Program-made: the position numbers and the translations under genes
The notes under the pieces: model-generated
The model's input: only the letters and a program-made list of their open reading frames with translations
Told to the model about the DNA's origin: nothing
The model's database searches: none
Shown here: piece after piece, positions 16,124 to 27,479 of the stretch
How the letters are laid out: each line of letters begins with the position of its first letter
Position numbering within the stretch: position 1 is the stretch's first letter
Source: Prostheceraeus crozeri
Lineage: Eukaryota; Platyhelminthes; Polycladida; Euryleptidae
Reading direction: 5' to 3'
DNA: 64,000 bases
Assembly: GCA_907163375.1 (NCBI GenBank)
Contig: CAJQUW010015331.1
Span: 124,001-188,000 of the forward strand

Positions 16124-17317
16124 TTAAAAGAGCCCATGGGTCGTTCTCCGTCCACCGACACTCCTCTCACTTCTGCAAAAACTCTGAAAGAAAAAGAATA
16201 GGAGATTAGATGAGCTACAAAAATGATCATGTTGAGGAAGCTTACTGGGAACTTTCTTCCGAACTTTTCGGACGACGAAGTCTTCGAGCTGACCGGTAAC
16301 GTCCATGCTCATGTGGAGACAGCGGACTCCGTCGCCCTCATAACACTGCTGGGTTACGTTGGGATCATCCGTGATGGTTGGGGCGTCGCAAATATTGTTC
16401 TCAAAGAGGGGAAGATGGACTTCATACACTCTTCTTTTTCGACACTTCAAACGCTCATGCAGTCGCTCCACTTCACCCGTCAACCTCTTATTAATGACCT
16501 TCACCTCCTCCGTCTCCTTCACCACGCTTCGCATCCGCTCTATCTCTTCATCCTTCCTCGACACACTCGCCCGCAAACTCTCCACCAAACCTGCCTTCCT
16601 CATCAACTCGCTCCTTTCCGCCATCCATTCCTTCTCCTTCTTTCTCAAGCTCTCCAACTCTTCCCTTGTTGCCCTATACCCCTCAACCTTCACCTTCAGC
16701 TCATCATTCTCCTTCAAAACCTTTCTATTGTTACTTTCCAAAGCCATCACACGATCCTTCATTCTCACAAATACCTCCGTGTCATACACCTCTTGCTGCC
16801 GTGGCGATGACGCTGCCATCGGCTTAGCCACTTCCTCCCCCTCCCACTCTTCCTTCAAATCCGCTATGTCTCCAAACAAATCTTCCATCACCGCATCCAA
16901 ATCTACATCATCCTTCTTCTTCTTCATATTCGCTCTCAACTCAACTTCCTCACTCGAACTCCCATCACTCGAACTCCCCTCACTCGCATTCCTCACCACT
17001 TTCTCCCCAATCACGTCCTGAATCGTGGCCACCGCCTTTCTCACCTCTTCCCTTTCCAACAACTCTCCCTCAAACCATGCCTTGAACCCCTTCTCTCCGA
17101 TGTTCCCACTCTCACACTGCATATGCGCCTTCATAAATTCCTTCTCATCCCCCATCACACATTTCCGACAAGACACACACAACCTCAACATCACTTTCCT
17201 CTCATGGCCCATCGTCCCCTCTTTTTCTTTTAAGTGTTTCTTCAGTTCGCTACCTCTAGCAATCTTTCCACAGCTACACTTGCCCACCAACATCTTGGCA
17301 TTACTCGCTTTTGTCAT
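16124..17317 (-). CDS. Zinc-finger and coiled-coil protein
   Basis: Up to 397 residues as an open frame. The N-terminus has Cys pairs (KCSCGKIARGSELKKHL, LCVSCRKC, then H-x3-C near residue 65) suggesting one or two zinc sites. A Ser/Glu-rich linker and acidic region follow, then a long heptad-rich coiled coil (about residues 190-290: LESNNRKVLKENDELKVKVE, LVESLRASVSRKDEEIERMR). A short intron (16184-16245, GTAAGC...TTTCTTTCAG) is likely near the 3' end and would move the stop to about 16167. It may be element cargo or a flanking gene. Family not recognised. Confidence 0.55.
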   Translation of the reverse strand: MTKASNAKMLVGKCSCGKIARGSELKKHLKEKEGTMGHERKVMLRLCVSCRKCVMGDEKEFMKAHMQCESGNIGEKGFKAWFEGELLEREEVRKAVATIQDVIGEKVVRNASEGSSSDGSSSEEVELRANMKKKKDDVDLDAVMEDLFGDIADLKEEWEGEEVAKPMAASSPRQQEVYDTEVFVRMKDRVMALESNNRKVLKENDELKVKVEGYRATREELESLRKKEKEWMAERSELMRKAGLVESLRASVSRKDEEIERMRSVVKETEEVKVINKRLTGEVERLHERLKCRKRRVYEVHLPLFENNICDAPTITDDPNVTQQCYEGDGVRCLHMSMDVTGQLEDFVVRKVRKKVPSKLPQHDHFCSSSNLLFFFFQSFCRSERSVGGRRTTHGLF

Positions 17318-18029
17318 GATAATTCTGTAAAGATAGAGTAAAATTTGATAGCAAGTGTTTATAGGATACTACTTGCTGATATGCATTGAAAGACTAAGTC
17401 ACCAAACATTTGATAGCAAGTCAGCAACCGTTTGGGTGTTAAGCTCTTGAATCCGTTACAGGCGTTACTCAGAGGGGATCTTATCCCAGCTCCAAGGCCT
17501 CGACCCACAAATCCAACCTCGATCGGACAGAGCGTGCGTCATATCACTGTGTTGGTATCCGGGCCCCAGTTTTGACATGAAAACCGGTGGAGTTATTTAC
17601 AAGAGGAAACGACCCAAGTCACAGAGACTCATAAACGACTGCTTTTTATTCAAAAACTTTAATTATTATCATTAAATATGAATTTAAATTTTTCAGTATT
17701 TTAGTACTACTCATAAAACGTTTATAAGTAGTCTGTCACCTTCAGCATAGCAAACGCTGTCGAATGTTTTTTGAATCAAGTCTAAAGGACTTGTAGAAGC
17801 AAAGTTATAGCCGTTTGAAGATTTCGGCCTACTATCATCAAATGGTCAGTCATGCTATACTGACTAACCTATAAGTCTGACACCTTAGCTGATATCAGCA
17901 ATGTAAAGTCAGAAGTCCGATATCGGACCTCAAGAGAAACGACTTACCTGTAGTCAGTTTCTCAACTTAGTGAAATTCCTCTCCCGATCCCGTTCTTATA
18001 TACCCTGTGAATATGCAATCGATAAGAGG
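17318..18029. other. Spacer between coiled-coil gene and tandem array
   Basis: No gene is seen. TTTGATAGCAAGT occurs twice (about 17347 and 17410) upstream of the coiled-coil gene. A TTATATACC near 17996 sits about 35 nt before the first G run. The Polinton right end may lie in this stretch, but no terminal repeat could be matched. Confidence 0.4.
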
Positions 18030-19261
18030 GGGGGGGGACGTCAATGAAATTTCAAAATTTGATGAAAAATGTTTTGGTGACGGTCCCAGGTCGAAATTCC
18101 ACACTTTGGAAAATTTTCAAATTTTTACCCATACAAAGTCACTCTGACACTTAGGATTTTTTCAGGTAAGCGAGCTCCGACCTAAAATCTTGTAACCGCT
18201 CTAACTTTTGAACGAAGACAGATAGGAACAAGCCGATTGTTTCACTGAATTTGTCTCACTCTTAGCTTTCAAACGAGCTATCGCACGACAAAATCCGTCC
18301 ACTGGAAGCCAAAATCGGAGCAAGCTGTCTAGAGGGGGGGGGGGACGTCAGTGAAATTTCAAAATTTGATGAAAAATGTTTTGGTGACGGTCCCAGGTCG
18401 AAATTCCACACTTTGGAAAATTTTCAAATTTTTACCCATACAAAGTCACTCTGACACTTAGGATTTTTTCAGGTAAGCGAGCTCCGACCTAAAATCTTGT
18501 AACCGCTCTAACTTTTGAACGAAGACAGATAGGAACAAGCCGATTGTTTCACTGAATTTGTCTCACTCTTAGCTTTCAAACGAGCTATCGCACGACAAAA
18601 TCCGTCCACTGGAAGCCAAAATCGAAGCAAGCTGTCCAGAGGGGGGGGGACGTCAGTGAAATTTCAAAATTTGATGAAAAATGTTTTGGTGACGGTTCCA
18701 GGTCGAAATTCCACACTTTGGAAAATTTTCAAATTTTTACCCATACAAAGTCACTCTGACACTTAGGATTTTTTCAGGTAAGCGAGCTCCGACCTAAAAT
18801 CTTGTAACCGCTCTAACTTTTGAACGAAGACAGATAGGAACAAGCCGATTGTTTCACTGAATTTGTCTCACTCTTAGCTTTCAAACGAGCTATCGCACGA
18901 CAAAATCCGTCCACTGGAAGCCAAAATCGAAGCAAGCTGTCCAGAGGGGGGGGGGGACGTCAGTGAAATTTCAAAATTTGATGAAAAATGTTTTGGTGAC
19001 GGTCCCAGGTCGAAATTCCACACTTTGGAAAATTTTCAAATTTTTACCCATACAAAGTCACTCTGACACTTAGGATTTTTTCAGGTAAGCGAGCTCCGAC
19101 CTAAAATCTTGTAACCGCTCTAACTTTTGAACGAAGACAGATAGGAACAAGCCGATTGTTTCACTGAATTTGTCTCACTCTTAGCTTTCAAACGAGCTAT
19201 CGCACGACAAAATCCGTCCACTGGAAGCCAAAATCGAAGCAAGCTGTCCAGAGGGGGGGGG
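18030..19261. repeat. Tandem array, four units of about 306 bp joined by G runs
   Basis: The anchor GACGTCA occurs at about 18037, 18344, 18649, 18956 and 19262, so periods are 307, 305, 307 and 306. The units are almost identical; the length changes come from the homopolymer G run before each anchor. Each unit contains TTTGGTGACGGT, CTCCGACCTAAAATCTTG and TTTTGAACGAAGACAGATAG. Near-identity implies recent expansion or ongoing homogenisation. No convincing protein is encoded. Confidence 0.95.
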
Positions 19262-20056
19262 GACGTCAGTGAAAATTTTTTCTCTCCGATTTCGCTGGAA
19301 ACATCCTTCCTAACCCAAAATTTCACGTAGATTCCGAATCTGGCCTCCGTTTTCTCATCCGATGCTTCGTTTGGGCGCTACACACCAAAACATCCCAAAT
19401 TCTAACTCTGTCGTTTTTTCGAAAAATGTTGAAAATTTTTTGTCGCCGATTGACTTGAAACTCACCATACAGATAGAGAATTTCACGCTGATTCCAAATC
19501 TGAAATCCGTTTTCCAATCCGATGCTTCGTTTTGAAGCTACAGCCCAAAACGTCCCAAATTCTAACTCTGTCGTTTTTCACCAATGTCCCAAAATCTTAA
19601 ATGGCGTCTCACATCTAAACGAAGACAGATAGGAACAAGCCGATTCTTTCACTGAATTTGTCTCACTCTTAGCTTTCAAACGAGCTATCGCACGACAAAA
19701 TCCGTCCACTAGAAGCCAAAATCGAAGCAAGCTGTGTAGGGGGGGGGGACGTCAGCCGAAAATTTTTTCTCTCCGATTTCGCTGGAAACATCCTTCCTAA
19801 CCCAAAATTTCACGTAGATTCCGAATCTGGACTCCGTTTTCTCATCCGAACACTCCTTCCACTCGAAACAACCCATTTACAACCCAACATTCAGCAGATT
19901 GCACCAAAAACATCACACACTATAGCCTCAACACTAATCCTGGCGGTCGCCCAAGTCCACCACGACACTCTATCGTTCCAGAGGGGGGGGGGACTCAGAC
20001 CCGAAGCACCACGGCGGCCGACCACGACACTCTGCCGTTCCAGAGGGGGGGGGGGC
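19262..20056. repeat. Composite array of related units with G runs
   Basis: Continues the previous array with different units. TTTCACGTAGATTCCGAATC at 19321 and TTTCACGCTGATTCCAAATC at 19481 mark a diverged 160-bp duplication. A part of the 306-bp unit returns at about 19616-19735, again ending in a G run and GACGTCAG, and a second copy of the TTTTTTCTCTCCGATTTCGC block follows. Two further short units around 19975-20056 end in CCGTTCCAGAGG and a G run. It looks like a decayed edge of the array. Confidence 0.8.
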
Positions 20057-20139
20057 GCCGGTCGAGTGTTTGTCATTTGCTTACTACTTGTATGGAGTAT
20101 TCTAAAACGTAACGTCTGTCGTTCACTGCTACCTACAGA

Positions 20140-20278
20140 TGGCGTATCACAACTTATGTCACTGTTAAAAAGAGAGTGGAGAAAGTTAGATCAGTCAAAA
20201 ATCAACGATATCATCGAATCAATGCCTAGACGAATTGGTAATGTCATTGACAATAAGGGTAGGGCCACAAAATATTAG
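20140..20278 (+). pseudogene. Tc1-like transposase C-terminal relic
   Basis: The frame reads LLKREWRKLDQSKINDIIES and then MPRRIGNVIDNKGRATKY before a stop. This matches the C-terminal end of Tc1 transposases (EWxKLDQSxINxLIxSMPRRxxxVIxxKGxxTKY). Only this tail is present; the catalytic core is absent, so it is a truncated relic next to the satellite array. Confidence 0.7.
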
Positions 20279-21232
20279 CTTCTTAAGAATCGTTACTGTA
20301 TCATAGCTTATCAGATTATATAAGGACATTTAAATATATTAGGGACATGAAATAACATGAAAAATGCTTTCTGTATCATACTTATGTTTTATTTAGTCAA
20401 ATTTTAGGATGATCCACTTTTTATGAAACGGACAGAAGTCAAAAAAGCTGCCAACACCTCTTTGTTCAGTAAAATTTAGATAGCGGCTATGGAAAGCAGC
20501 ACGATTAGGCTACTCTACGGACAGCTATTGTAAAACGCATATCAAGTCTAACCAAAGTATTGCATTCTTCAAACCTAAACAAAAATGCGACTATCTATAA
20601 ATGCGCATACATCTCCGCACGAAGTGCCGGCCGTACTGGTATATAAAGATTACACCATGGACTACACCTTGAATGAAGAGGTAGACTTACCGACAAATAA
20701 TAGCCTCGCGTTTATCATTGTCAATTGATTACCCTTTAAGCAATAGCAATGCATTTCATGAAAAAGTAAAGCAGTATTTTACTTGGAAAAGTTGATCTAG
20801 AAAATAGCTATTGGAAATACTTAATAAGGCACGTGTAATAACCCTGACATCTCATTTGGATTGAATTATTTTTTGCTCCAAATCGGCGAAAATAATTATA
20901 GAAACTGGTGTGGCAGCTAATTTGGATAAATACGCTGCATATATGCTGTACATGACATTTATTTAATTTGACATTTTTACAATATTTTACTCCTGAATTT
21001 CGCGGTCAGTGTAAGTAAGTTCAAGCGCACATCCCTCATTTCATAAAATGACTTTCATTCCTTTAGAATGAGAGCAGCATGCTTTTCAACAATATTTCAG
21101 GAATTACTAAAGACTTCTTTGAAAGAATCAAGTTTCATTTATTCAGCCAAATCAGTTGACATCGTGGAGGTCAGCCACCGAGATGCTAACTAGACCAAGT
21201 TAAACTACAGATATCTTGATTCACGAACAACA
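20279..21232. other. AT-rich spacer downstream of the receptor gene
   Basis: No supported gene. It contains the 3' flank of the minus-strand Cys-loop gene. I see no strong repeat structure. Confidence 0.5.
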
Positions 21233-24200
21233 TTAGCGCGCCAGAATATAGATTACATATAGGACTGATATAAAAGAAATTACTGCCAAGAAACCATTGA
21301 AATAAATTTTATCCAGAGCATTGACGACATCTGCCCAAGATATTGATTCATCATTAATCCATTGACAAATATTTGCTTTCGCTTTTTCTTCAGAGGGACA
21401 AACTTGGGAATCTGCTTGAATTTCCGACCTTCTGAAATATCGAACTAATTTCCTTTGCCATTCTGGAATTTTTTCTGCTGCAGGGCGATAGTAAATTCGT
21501 AGATTTATTGCCGTCAAAACAGCAGCCATTGAAGAGACCATCAGAAACAGTCCCATAATTATACCTGCAATAAATTTAAATATCGATCACATGGAAGTTG
21601 AAGAACTGCAATTAACAATTGATAAACAAACATGTAAATACGTAGACTCAAGTCATAAATGCCTAGACAAACTTTGCTGAAAAGTAAATTCATGTCCACT
21701 TATCAGCGTTAATTCCCTCTCTCAGAAAATGATTTTGAATAATAATAGAATATATAAATTTTGTGTCCTGCATTTATCACAATCAGTCATCTAACTGCTG
21801 TATCGACGAAATAGAAGTTCCACTGGAAATTTGGGCAACAAATTGCGATCCTAGTGCGGCGTAATGGAATTCAATCAGCTTGCTATTCAATAGCATTAAT
21901 CGATAATATTATCAATCACATTTCAGGTGCTACTGAATTATTGAATTGATTCTTGACTTAAATTGAACAACGTTTGATATACATTTCTGATTTGATTTGA
22001 ATTTTGCGGATGATGCCTTCTGCCGATTTATAACATCTTAATGAGTCAAGAAATAGAAGACATAGTGCTAAATGTAGACCTAAGTGGATAAAATCAACAG
22101 TCAAAGTTTTGAATGGCAAAAATAATCAGAACCAGTGTTGCGATCAAGTTTACTTTAGGAAAACATTCAATCATCAAATCGAAAAACATGAATATGATTA
22201 GCGTTGCAAGACCGAGCGTAGTATGTTGGCATGGATTTGGATAAAATTTGATGCGAACTTGAATAAGGTGCTATAGAGCTTAAGTTTGATTATATTGTGC
22301 TTTTCGCGATGTTGCTTGAGAGTTTTGGCCACATGTCTTTTTTTCGATTATTTAATTCATTTTGGCTCTATAGTAAAGAATCATTAACTCTCAAGGTCCA
22401 TTTACACCGGACGCGTCCAACCAAAATGCCTGCTCTCTCCGAACCGCGTGGCGAGGGGAATGGAGAGGGGCACTACAGGTACTACATCATTATGAACGCT
22501 TCTTTTTTGCTAAATAATTAACATAGTCACATTTCTTATGTTACATGCATTCGAATGAGCCCAAGCAAGACACCATAATTTGACATTTTCTCGAGATAGT
22601 CAAATAACGTACTCAGTTTCAGAATTTTCATGAAATCAAATGTAGCATCTCAAGCATTATGAGTAGACTTGCAAATTTATACATTTTGCATTAGATTTAC
22701 GGGCGTGAGCAATGTGTGATGCAATCAGGTTCTTAGATCTGCAAGTTTGATCAGACGAGAACAGTTCGTTATGAATTGAAGTGTTGCTAAGAACAATATA
22801 TTTTAGAGCAATATCCGAGTAATTGTATGATGAGTTTTGGTCGAATAGAAAATAGATCAATCTGAGATGAGCACTGAGTTCAACATGGTATGGGGACAAA
22901 AAGGCACTCCGTCCTGTTAATTTTGGTTAATTAAATGCGAATCTACTGAAATTATTCATTTGAATATCAAAATCTGTAAGTTGTGGTTATCGTATAATTG
23001 AGGGAATATCACATCATAATCTCCGACCAGTCAAACCGTCGACACAATTATGAACTAATTGACTGTTGTCACGCACAGCGATGAGCGATACAAGCGAGCA
23101 TTTTTGAAGAGAAACAGTTGCTGCTGGCTACAAAATAGACACCACCATCAACCTCTTCGTGAAATTTCCATCAAAATGAAGTGTGTTTCAACAAATTTGG
23201 TCGGCAATTCTACGATCTACATCATATAAACGATACCTACAGTTTTAATGACTTCATCGGACTATTTGAGGGAGTGACAGACAGGTGGAGACAGATGAAA
23301 GAGAGCTATTTTTCCAATTGCAAATGAAGTATGGCATACTTTTCAGTGATCGACATCGCACGCTAAGATATGAGTATTGCTACAAACTGCATGATTTTGC
23401 GATAATTAATGATTTGATATTTCACATTTGTAAAGAATAGGATTTTAAGGACACACACATCATTTACACATTTTCATTCATGATGACAACAAGGCACAGG
23501 TGACAGATCATGAAATAGAATTGACGGACGGATTGGCTTTACCATAACCATGGATATCTAGAAATAGTAGCACCCATAACTTAGCTCACTAACTTACATT
23601 GCCTATTCTATAGTAATAGAGAGCATCACTTTATTGAAGATTATCACATAAGCTGAGAGCAATAACAAATTTTATATCTTCGTTTCCTATGCTCATTCTG
23701 TAGCGAATATAATCGCGTGTCTCTGTGTGAACAACCCATAGGTTTGTTAAGGTTGTGAGCGAAAATTCTGGACACGTGAGACGCGCCGCGTCCAGTGAAA
23801 ATGGTGTACAGTGATTGATAATGTCGTGTCGTGCTGCTTCGTTGGTCTGAATAGAGCTTAAAATTACTTAATTACCAGCCGTAGGCATTTCCGCACTATA
23901 TTATATTATCATTTGACAGACTCACCAAAAATAGGAATATTATCCGACTTCGGGAGAGTATCATATAGAAGGAGTTGAAAAACAGTTGATGAAATCAAAA
24001 TTGATACTCCTAAACTTATTTTCTCTCCAGACTCAACCGGTAAAATGAAGATGAGACCCGTGAGCGCTGTTATGACAAAAGCAGGGACGAATAGTACAAC
24101 CACATAGTAAACAAGACGACGCTTGATTGTAATCGTCACCTGCATGTGCGATCTTTCAACTTTAGATGAGGCAAAATCATCTTCTTGAACTTCGTATGTC

Positions 24201-26507
24201 GATGTCACATCAGATAATATCCACTCTGTATGCTCCTGATAGCGGGATAAAGTATTCATCTTCCATTCCTTAAATTGCATGAGGTGCGATACTTGCATGT
24301 ACCCAATGAAGTCAAATACACATTTGTGTTCATCGAAAGGAAAATCAATGACATTAAAATTGCACAATACTTCAAAAGTATCCGACAAATCTACATATGC
24401 TATGGATGTATCAGATCGAACTCCTTTCTTCCTGGCCAACTTTTCAGGCATATTGCATAAGTGTATGGTGTCATGCAACCTAAACAGCTGTTTTGGATCG
24501 CCGTCCAATAATTGGAAGGTTGGTGACCAAGCGTCGCGGACCGGTCGCAAGATACAGATGTTGTTGCCGTATTCTGACGCGTTATATCTCCAGTTAGGAT
24601 CGGCCCAATTCTGTAAAGAAATTAAGTTGATGGGTTACCGGTCTTATAATATATTTTTTACATAAAACATTACATATAAACATAACTGAAAGCTGTCTCA
24701 CACAAAACTGGAGAGTTTATAGGCTTGCAAAGTTTTATAAAAATGTCGAAGGATCTAAGACTATGTTTTGAAAAGCTCACTGGCTGTAGACTTAAGCATC
24801 TAATCAGCTAAGTTATCGGCCTAGCTGATGCGCGATTAATGCCTAGGCCTAGAAATCGCTGATTCAAATTATTATTCTTTCAATAGTGATTTTTGAGCAT
24901 TAAAATCGGATCGTGAACCTTCACTAAAGAGTAATGTTTCATATTCATTATCTTCTCTGTGTTATCTTGACCTCTCAGAGAATGTTGACCTAATTAGAAA
25001 AGAAGAGAATGTATGGCTTAGAACGTACATTAGTGCACGTAAATATAGTGTTTTCAAATGATAGAGAAGAAACTGTGTGAAGTTAGCTGAACCATCCTGT
25101 GGAACCATTATTTATTACAGCAAGATTCTATTCGAAACAACTTCTACTTCATCAATTTCGGTCTCCTGATCTCGAATCATGGACTCTGATCATGAATCTG
25201 GGATCAGATTCCATATATTCACGGTCGTTATTGAATAATTCAAGTTTAAAGATAAAAGTGGTTCCGTCGGGTAATTCCGATAGCTTCACACACGTTAGAA
25301 AAGAGCCTAGGTTTACTGGCTTACATCCAGAAGTAACAGCAATGTAAAGTTTATTGATTATCTTTCAACTCATTCTGAAATAAAATGAACCAAATTACAT
25401 CGAAGCATCGATTTTAAGTTTCTTAACGTACCAAAAATTATCATAACGAATAAATAGAGCTTGAAAAAAACGAAGTTGATTAATAGTCGATTTGTAGTAA
25501 AGTAAAAGAAAAGAAGCATTTCGCAATAGAATATCGGTTCGATGAGTTCATGAAAATATTTGTCATGTCCCATAAATCATCCAAGAAGCAATTTTAGAAT
25601 GACAATAACCAATGCAAGCTGTGCATGTAAGCTGACGACATCAAACGATCAAAGGTTAAGCATCAGTGCAAAGCAGTGCTTCTTTACAACAATACACTTA
25701 AGCACTTATTCAAATGAGTAAAACCGCAAAAATTATCAGCCACACTATTTCTCCTGATTTGAATGCGATGCTGCTTCGGATGCTATCCACCTCAGTATCA
25801 GTTGAAAGGAGCTTTAAAAAGTTAAGAAAGCTCTTGGCAAGTTATCGCAACTTTCTCTTAGAAAACAATATGAAATACGCTATCACTATAAGTCTGCTAC
25901 AAAATGAGTACATGAAGGCCTCCACATGATGTGCAATGAAGCCGTAATTGCAGTCTGCAATTGCGCCATAACTCTGCTTTATAAAAAGAGTTTATAATGA
26001 AGATATTTTGAATTAGGAAATACGGATATGTGAGTGCCGCACCGTGTTTTCTATTAGCGCTTATAACATACATTTTCAACATTATAACAACTTGCTTCAG
26101 AGCTTTCAGATTAGTTATACTTAGCCATCAGCATTTCAGTTTGCAAAGACTGAAATCGTTGCGTTTCTGATGAATGCGCGAAGTTGACTCTTGAGTGTCA
26201 GACGCCATCAATTATCATAAATGCTGAACTCACCATTACAATACTTCCTGTAAATGCCATTCGTCCATTTGGAACATCCTGGAATAAACGTGAAAATTAA
26301 TGCGCAATGTGATAATTCAATGAAACCAGTAAATTGATATAATCTTTATCAATGTCATAATCTTTACCACTTTGACAAGTTTTCCGATTTCAATTCCTGC
26401 GCCAACTATAACAGGATCATGATCGTTCGGTCGTGGAGGGACACGGGGATCAATTTTACGTAGATCCATTTCATGGTGCAGTGCCCAACTGCTTGGATTT
26501 ACGGTGG
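21233..26507 (-). CDS. Nicotinic-type Cys-loop receptor subunit (5' exon missing)
   Basis: Host gene, four exons on the minus strand: 26507-26368, 26278-26234 (45 nt), 24610-23926 and 21564-21233, each with GT-AG borders and matching phases (about 400 codons). The N-terminal part has PRPNDHDPVIVGAGIEIG and NWADPNWRYN, the W-x-D-x-x-x-W signature. The Cys-loop is C-NFNVIDFPFDEHK-C, with 13 residues between cysteines. TM1 (VVVLFVPAFVITALTGLIFI), TM2 preceded by GEK (ISLGVSILISSTVFQLLLYD), TM3 and TM4 (FLAVISFISVLYVIYILAR) follow; the TM3-TM4 loop is short, about 60-70 residues. GEK before TM2 fits a cation channel. No vicinal CC pair is seen in loop C, so it is not a classic alpha subunit. The signal-peptide exon must lie upstream and was not found. 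Confidence 0.88.
22397..23815. mobile_element. Possible 1.4 kb inverted-repeat element in the receptor intron
   Basis: CCATTTACACCGGACGCG near 22400 is mirrored, with a few differences, by CGCGTCCAGTGAAAATGG near 23788-23805. This could be the terminal repeat pair of a non-autonomous DNA transposon. No target duplication was seen and no ORF inside is convincing. Chance similarity of short GC-rich islands is possible. Confidence 0.35.
25075..25300. repeat. Dispersed repeat family R1, copy 1
   Basis: The block from GTGTGAAGTTAGC, through TGGAACCATTATTTATTACA and AACAACTTCTACTTCATCAA, to AAGTTTAAAGATAAAAGTGG and GGTTCCG recurs at 53244-53430 and 53578-53780. The copies are clearly related but diverged. 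No terminal repeats were defined; SINE or MITE origin is undetermined. Confidence 0.7.
25714..25929 (+). pseudogene. hAT transposase C-terminal (dimerisation) relic
   Basis: The 71-residue frame contains LRMLSTSVSVERSFKKLRKL and then SYRNFLLENNMKYAITIS, matching the hAT dimerisation domain pattern (L..P....S.ERSFS.L...K...R..M...RL..L..L). Only the end of the protein remains. It lies in the intron of the Cys-loop gene on the opposite strand. Confidence 0.7.
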
Positions 26508-27479
26508 CTGCAAATATAACATTGAGTTGTTAAAGAAATAGAAAATACAAATAGAATTCAAAATAGAATCACAATGAACTTATTGGATAGGATGATTTTA
26601 ATGAACAGTCTGACTTTCTGTCAAGCAGCGAAGTTTTAAAATTCAATCAAATAGACATATTCATTCTGATGCTCAAATTTTGCTTGAATATTGCCACATT
26701 TTTTCAAAAGTCGTATTTTGATTTCCGCAGTTTATAGTAAATTGAGAAAACGTGTTTTTCTCAACATGCTTTGTGATATATCGCATACAATGTCATGGGC
26801 TGAAATAATTGTTTTCAACTTGTACGGCTTTTTGAAGAAAAAATTACTTACAGGACAATGGACGTCTCAGGATACATTGTTTAATCATAAGTTGCTGGGC
26901 ACTCTTACGGTTACGAGTAATGCATCAAGCCTATCTCAAATTCGCCAAAAATCGAGGAGCGACCTTTTGAAAAAAAGACCGGTGATATATTTTCGCAAGT
27001 TTTCACGTCGATTCAATGATCCAACCATCTATCTGTCCACTTTTCGAGGCAAGGACTGCTTCTCCCCATTAGCACAAAATGTGATGACACTCAAAGTTAA
27101 CCAATTCCAAGATACCGTAAAGCGGTTAAATGTCAGTCAACTGTTTGACTTCCATTTGAATTCCTGCTATTATCAGTATAGTGAATAGATTTACTTTCAT
27201 GAGCTGCAGATTCTTAATTTCAAAGACGAATGAAGCAGCATAAACTTATTTAGAGTTTTATATTGAGATGAGCATGTCAGTGAAATTTCTGCGGGTATTC
27301 ATTAAAAACTGCTTTTATACACACTGCTGGCAAGTAGCCTAAATTAATGCGCCTGTAATAATCAATACGAGTAAATGCTGCTTTTTGCAACCACGATTAA
27401 ATAGAGTGATATAATATTGATTTGCATCCTCAGATGTAAAATGGAAACAGACCTGAATAGTTGACATTTCATCCAATAT
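26508..27479. other. Spacer upstream of the receptor exons
   Basis: A plus-strand frame at 26691-27188 (165 codons) has no recognisable domain, and I do not call it a gene. The end of the stretch, about 27255-27480, carries a copy of repeat family R2 (TGCATCCTCAG...ATGGAAACAGA...TTTCATCCAATATC), also present near 36.3 and 36.5 kb. Confidence 0.45.

Larger units (their letters stand above)
1..17400. mobile_element. Polinton/Maverick (adintovirus-like) element
   Basis: The block holds, in order: a polB-N-like protein, a RING-like protein, pX-like protein, packaging ATPase, integrase, pVI-like protein, major capsid protein and adenain protease (all plus); TBP-like and two PC4-like genes (minus); two WEVG-motif genes (plus); and family B DNA polymerase (minus). 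Integrase plus polB plus adenain plus double-jelly-roll capsid defines Polintons, or the adintoviruses if treated as viruses. All recognised genes look whole, which suggests a young copy. The left terminal inverted repeat is not in the window. The right limit is uncertain: I place it after the coiled-coil gene near 17.4 kb, but the G-run tandem array beyond could also belong. I found no terminal repeat or 6-bp target duplication by eye. Confidence 0.93.

Noticed and set aside
16223-17330. Plus-strand Ser/Leu-rich frames across the coiled-coil gene
   Set aside because: Composition is the complement of Lys/Glu-rich coiled-coil codons; no independent support.
18030-19261. CRISPR-like array
   Set aside because: Units are about 306 bp and contiguous, without short repeats and unique spacers; this is animal satellite DNA.
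26691-27188. 165-codon plus-strand frame
   Set aside because: No domain, no homologous pattern, and it lies on the antisense side of the receptor gene in AT-rich DNA.
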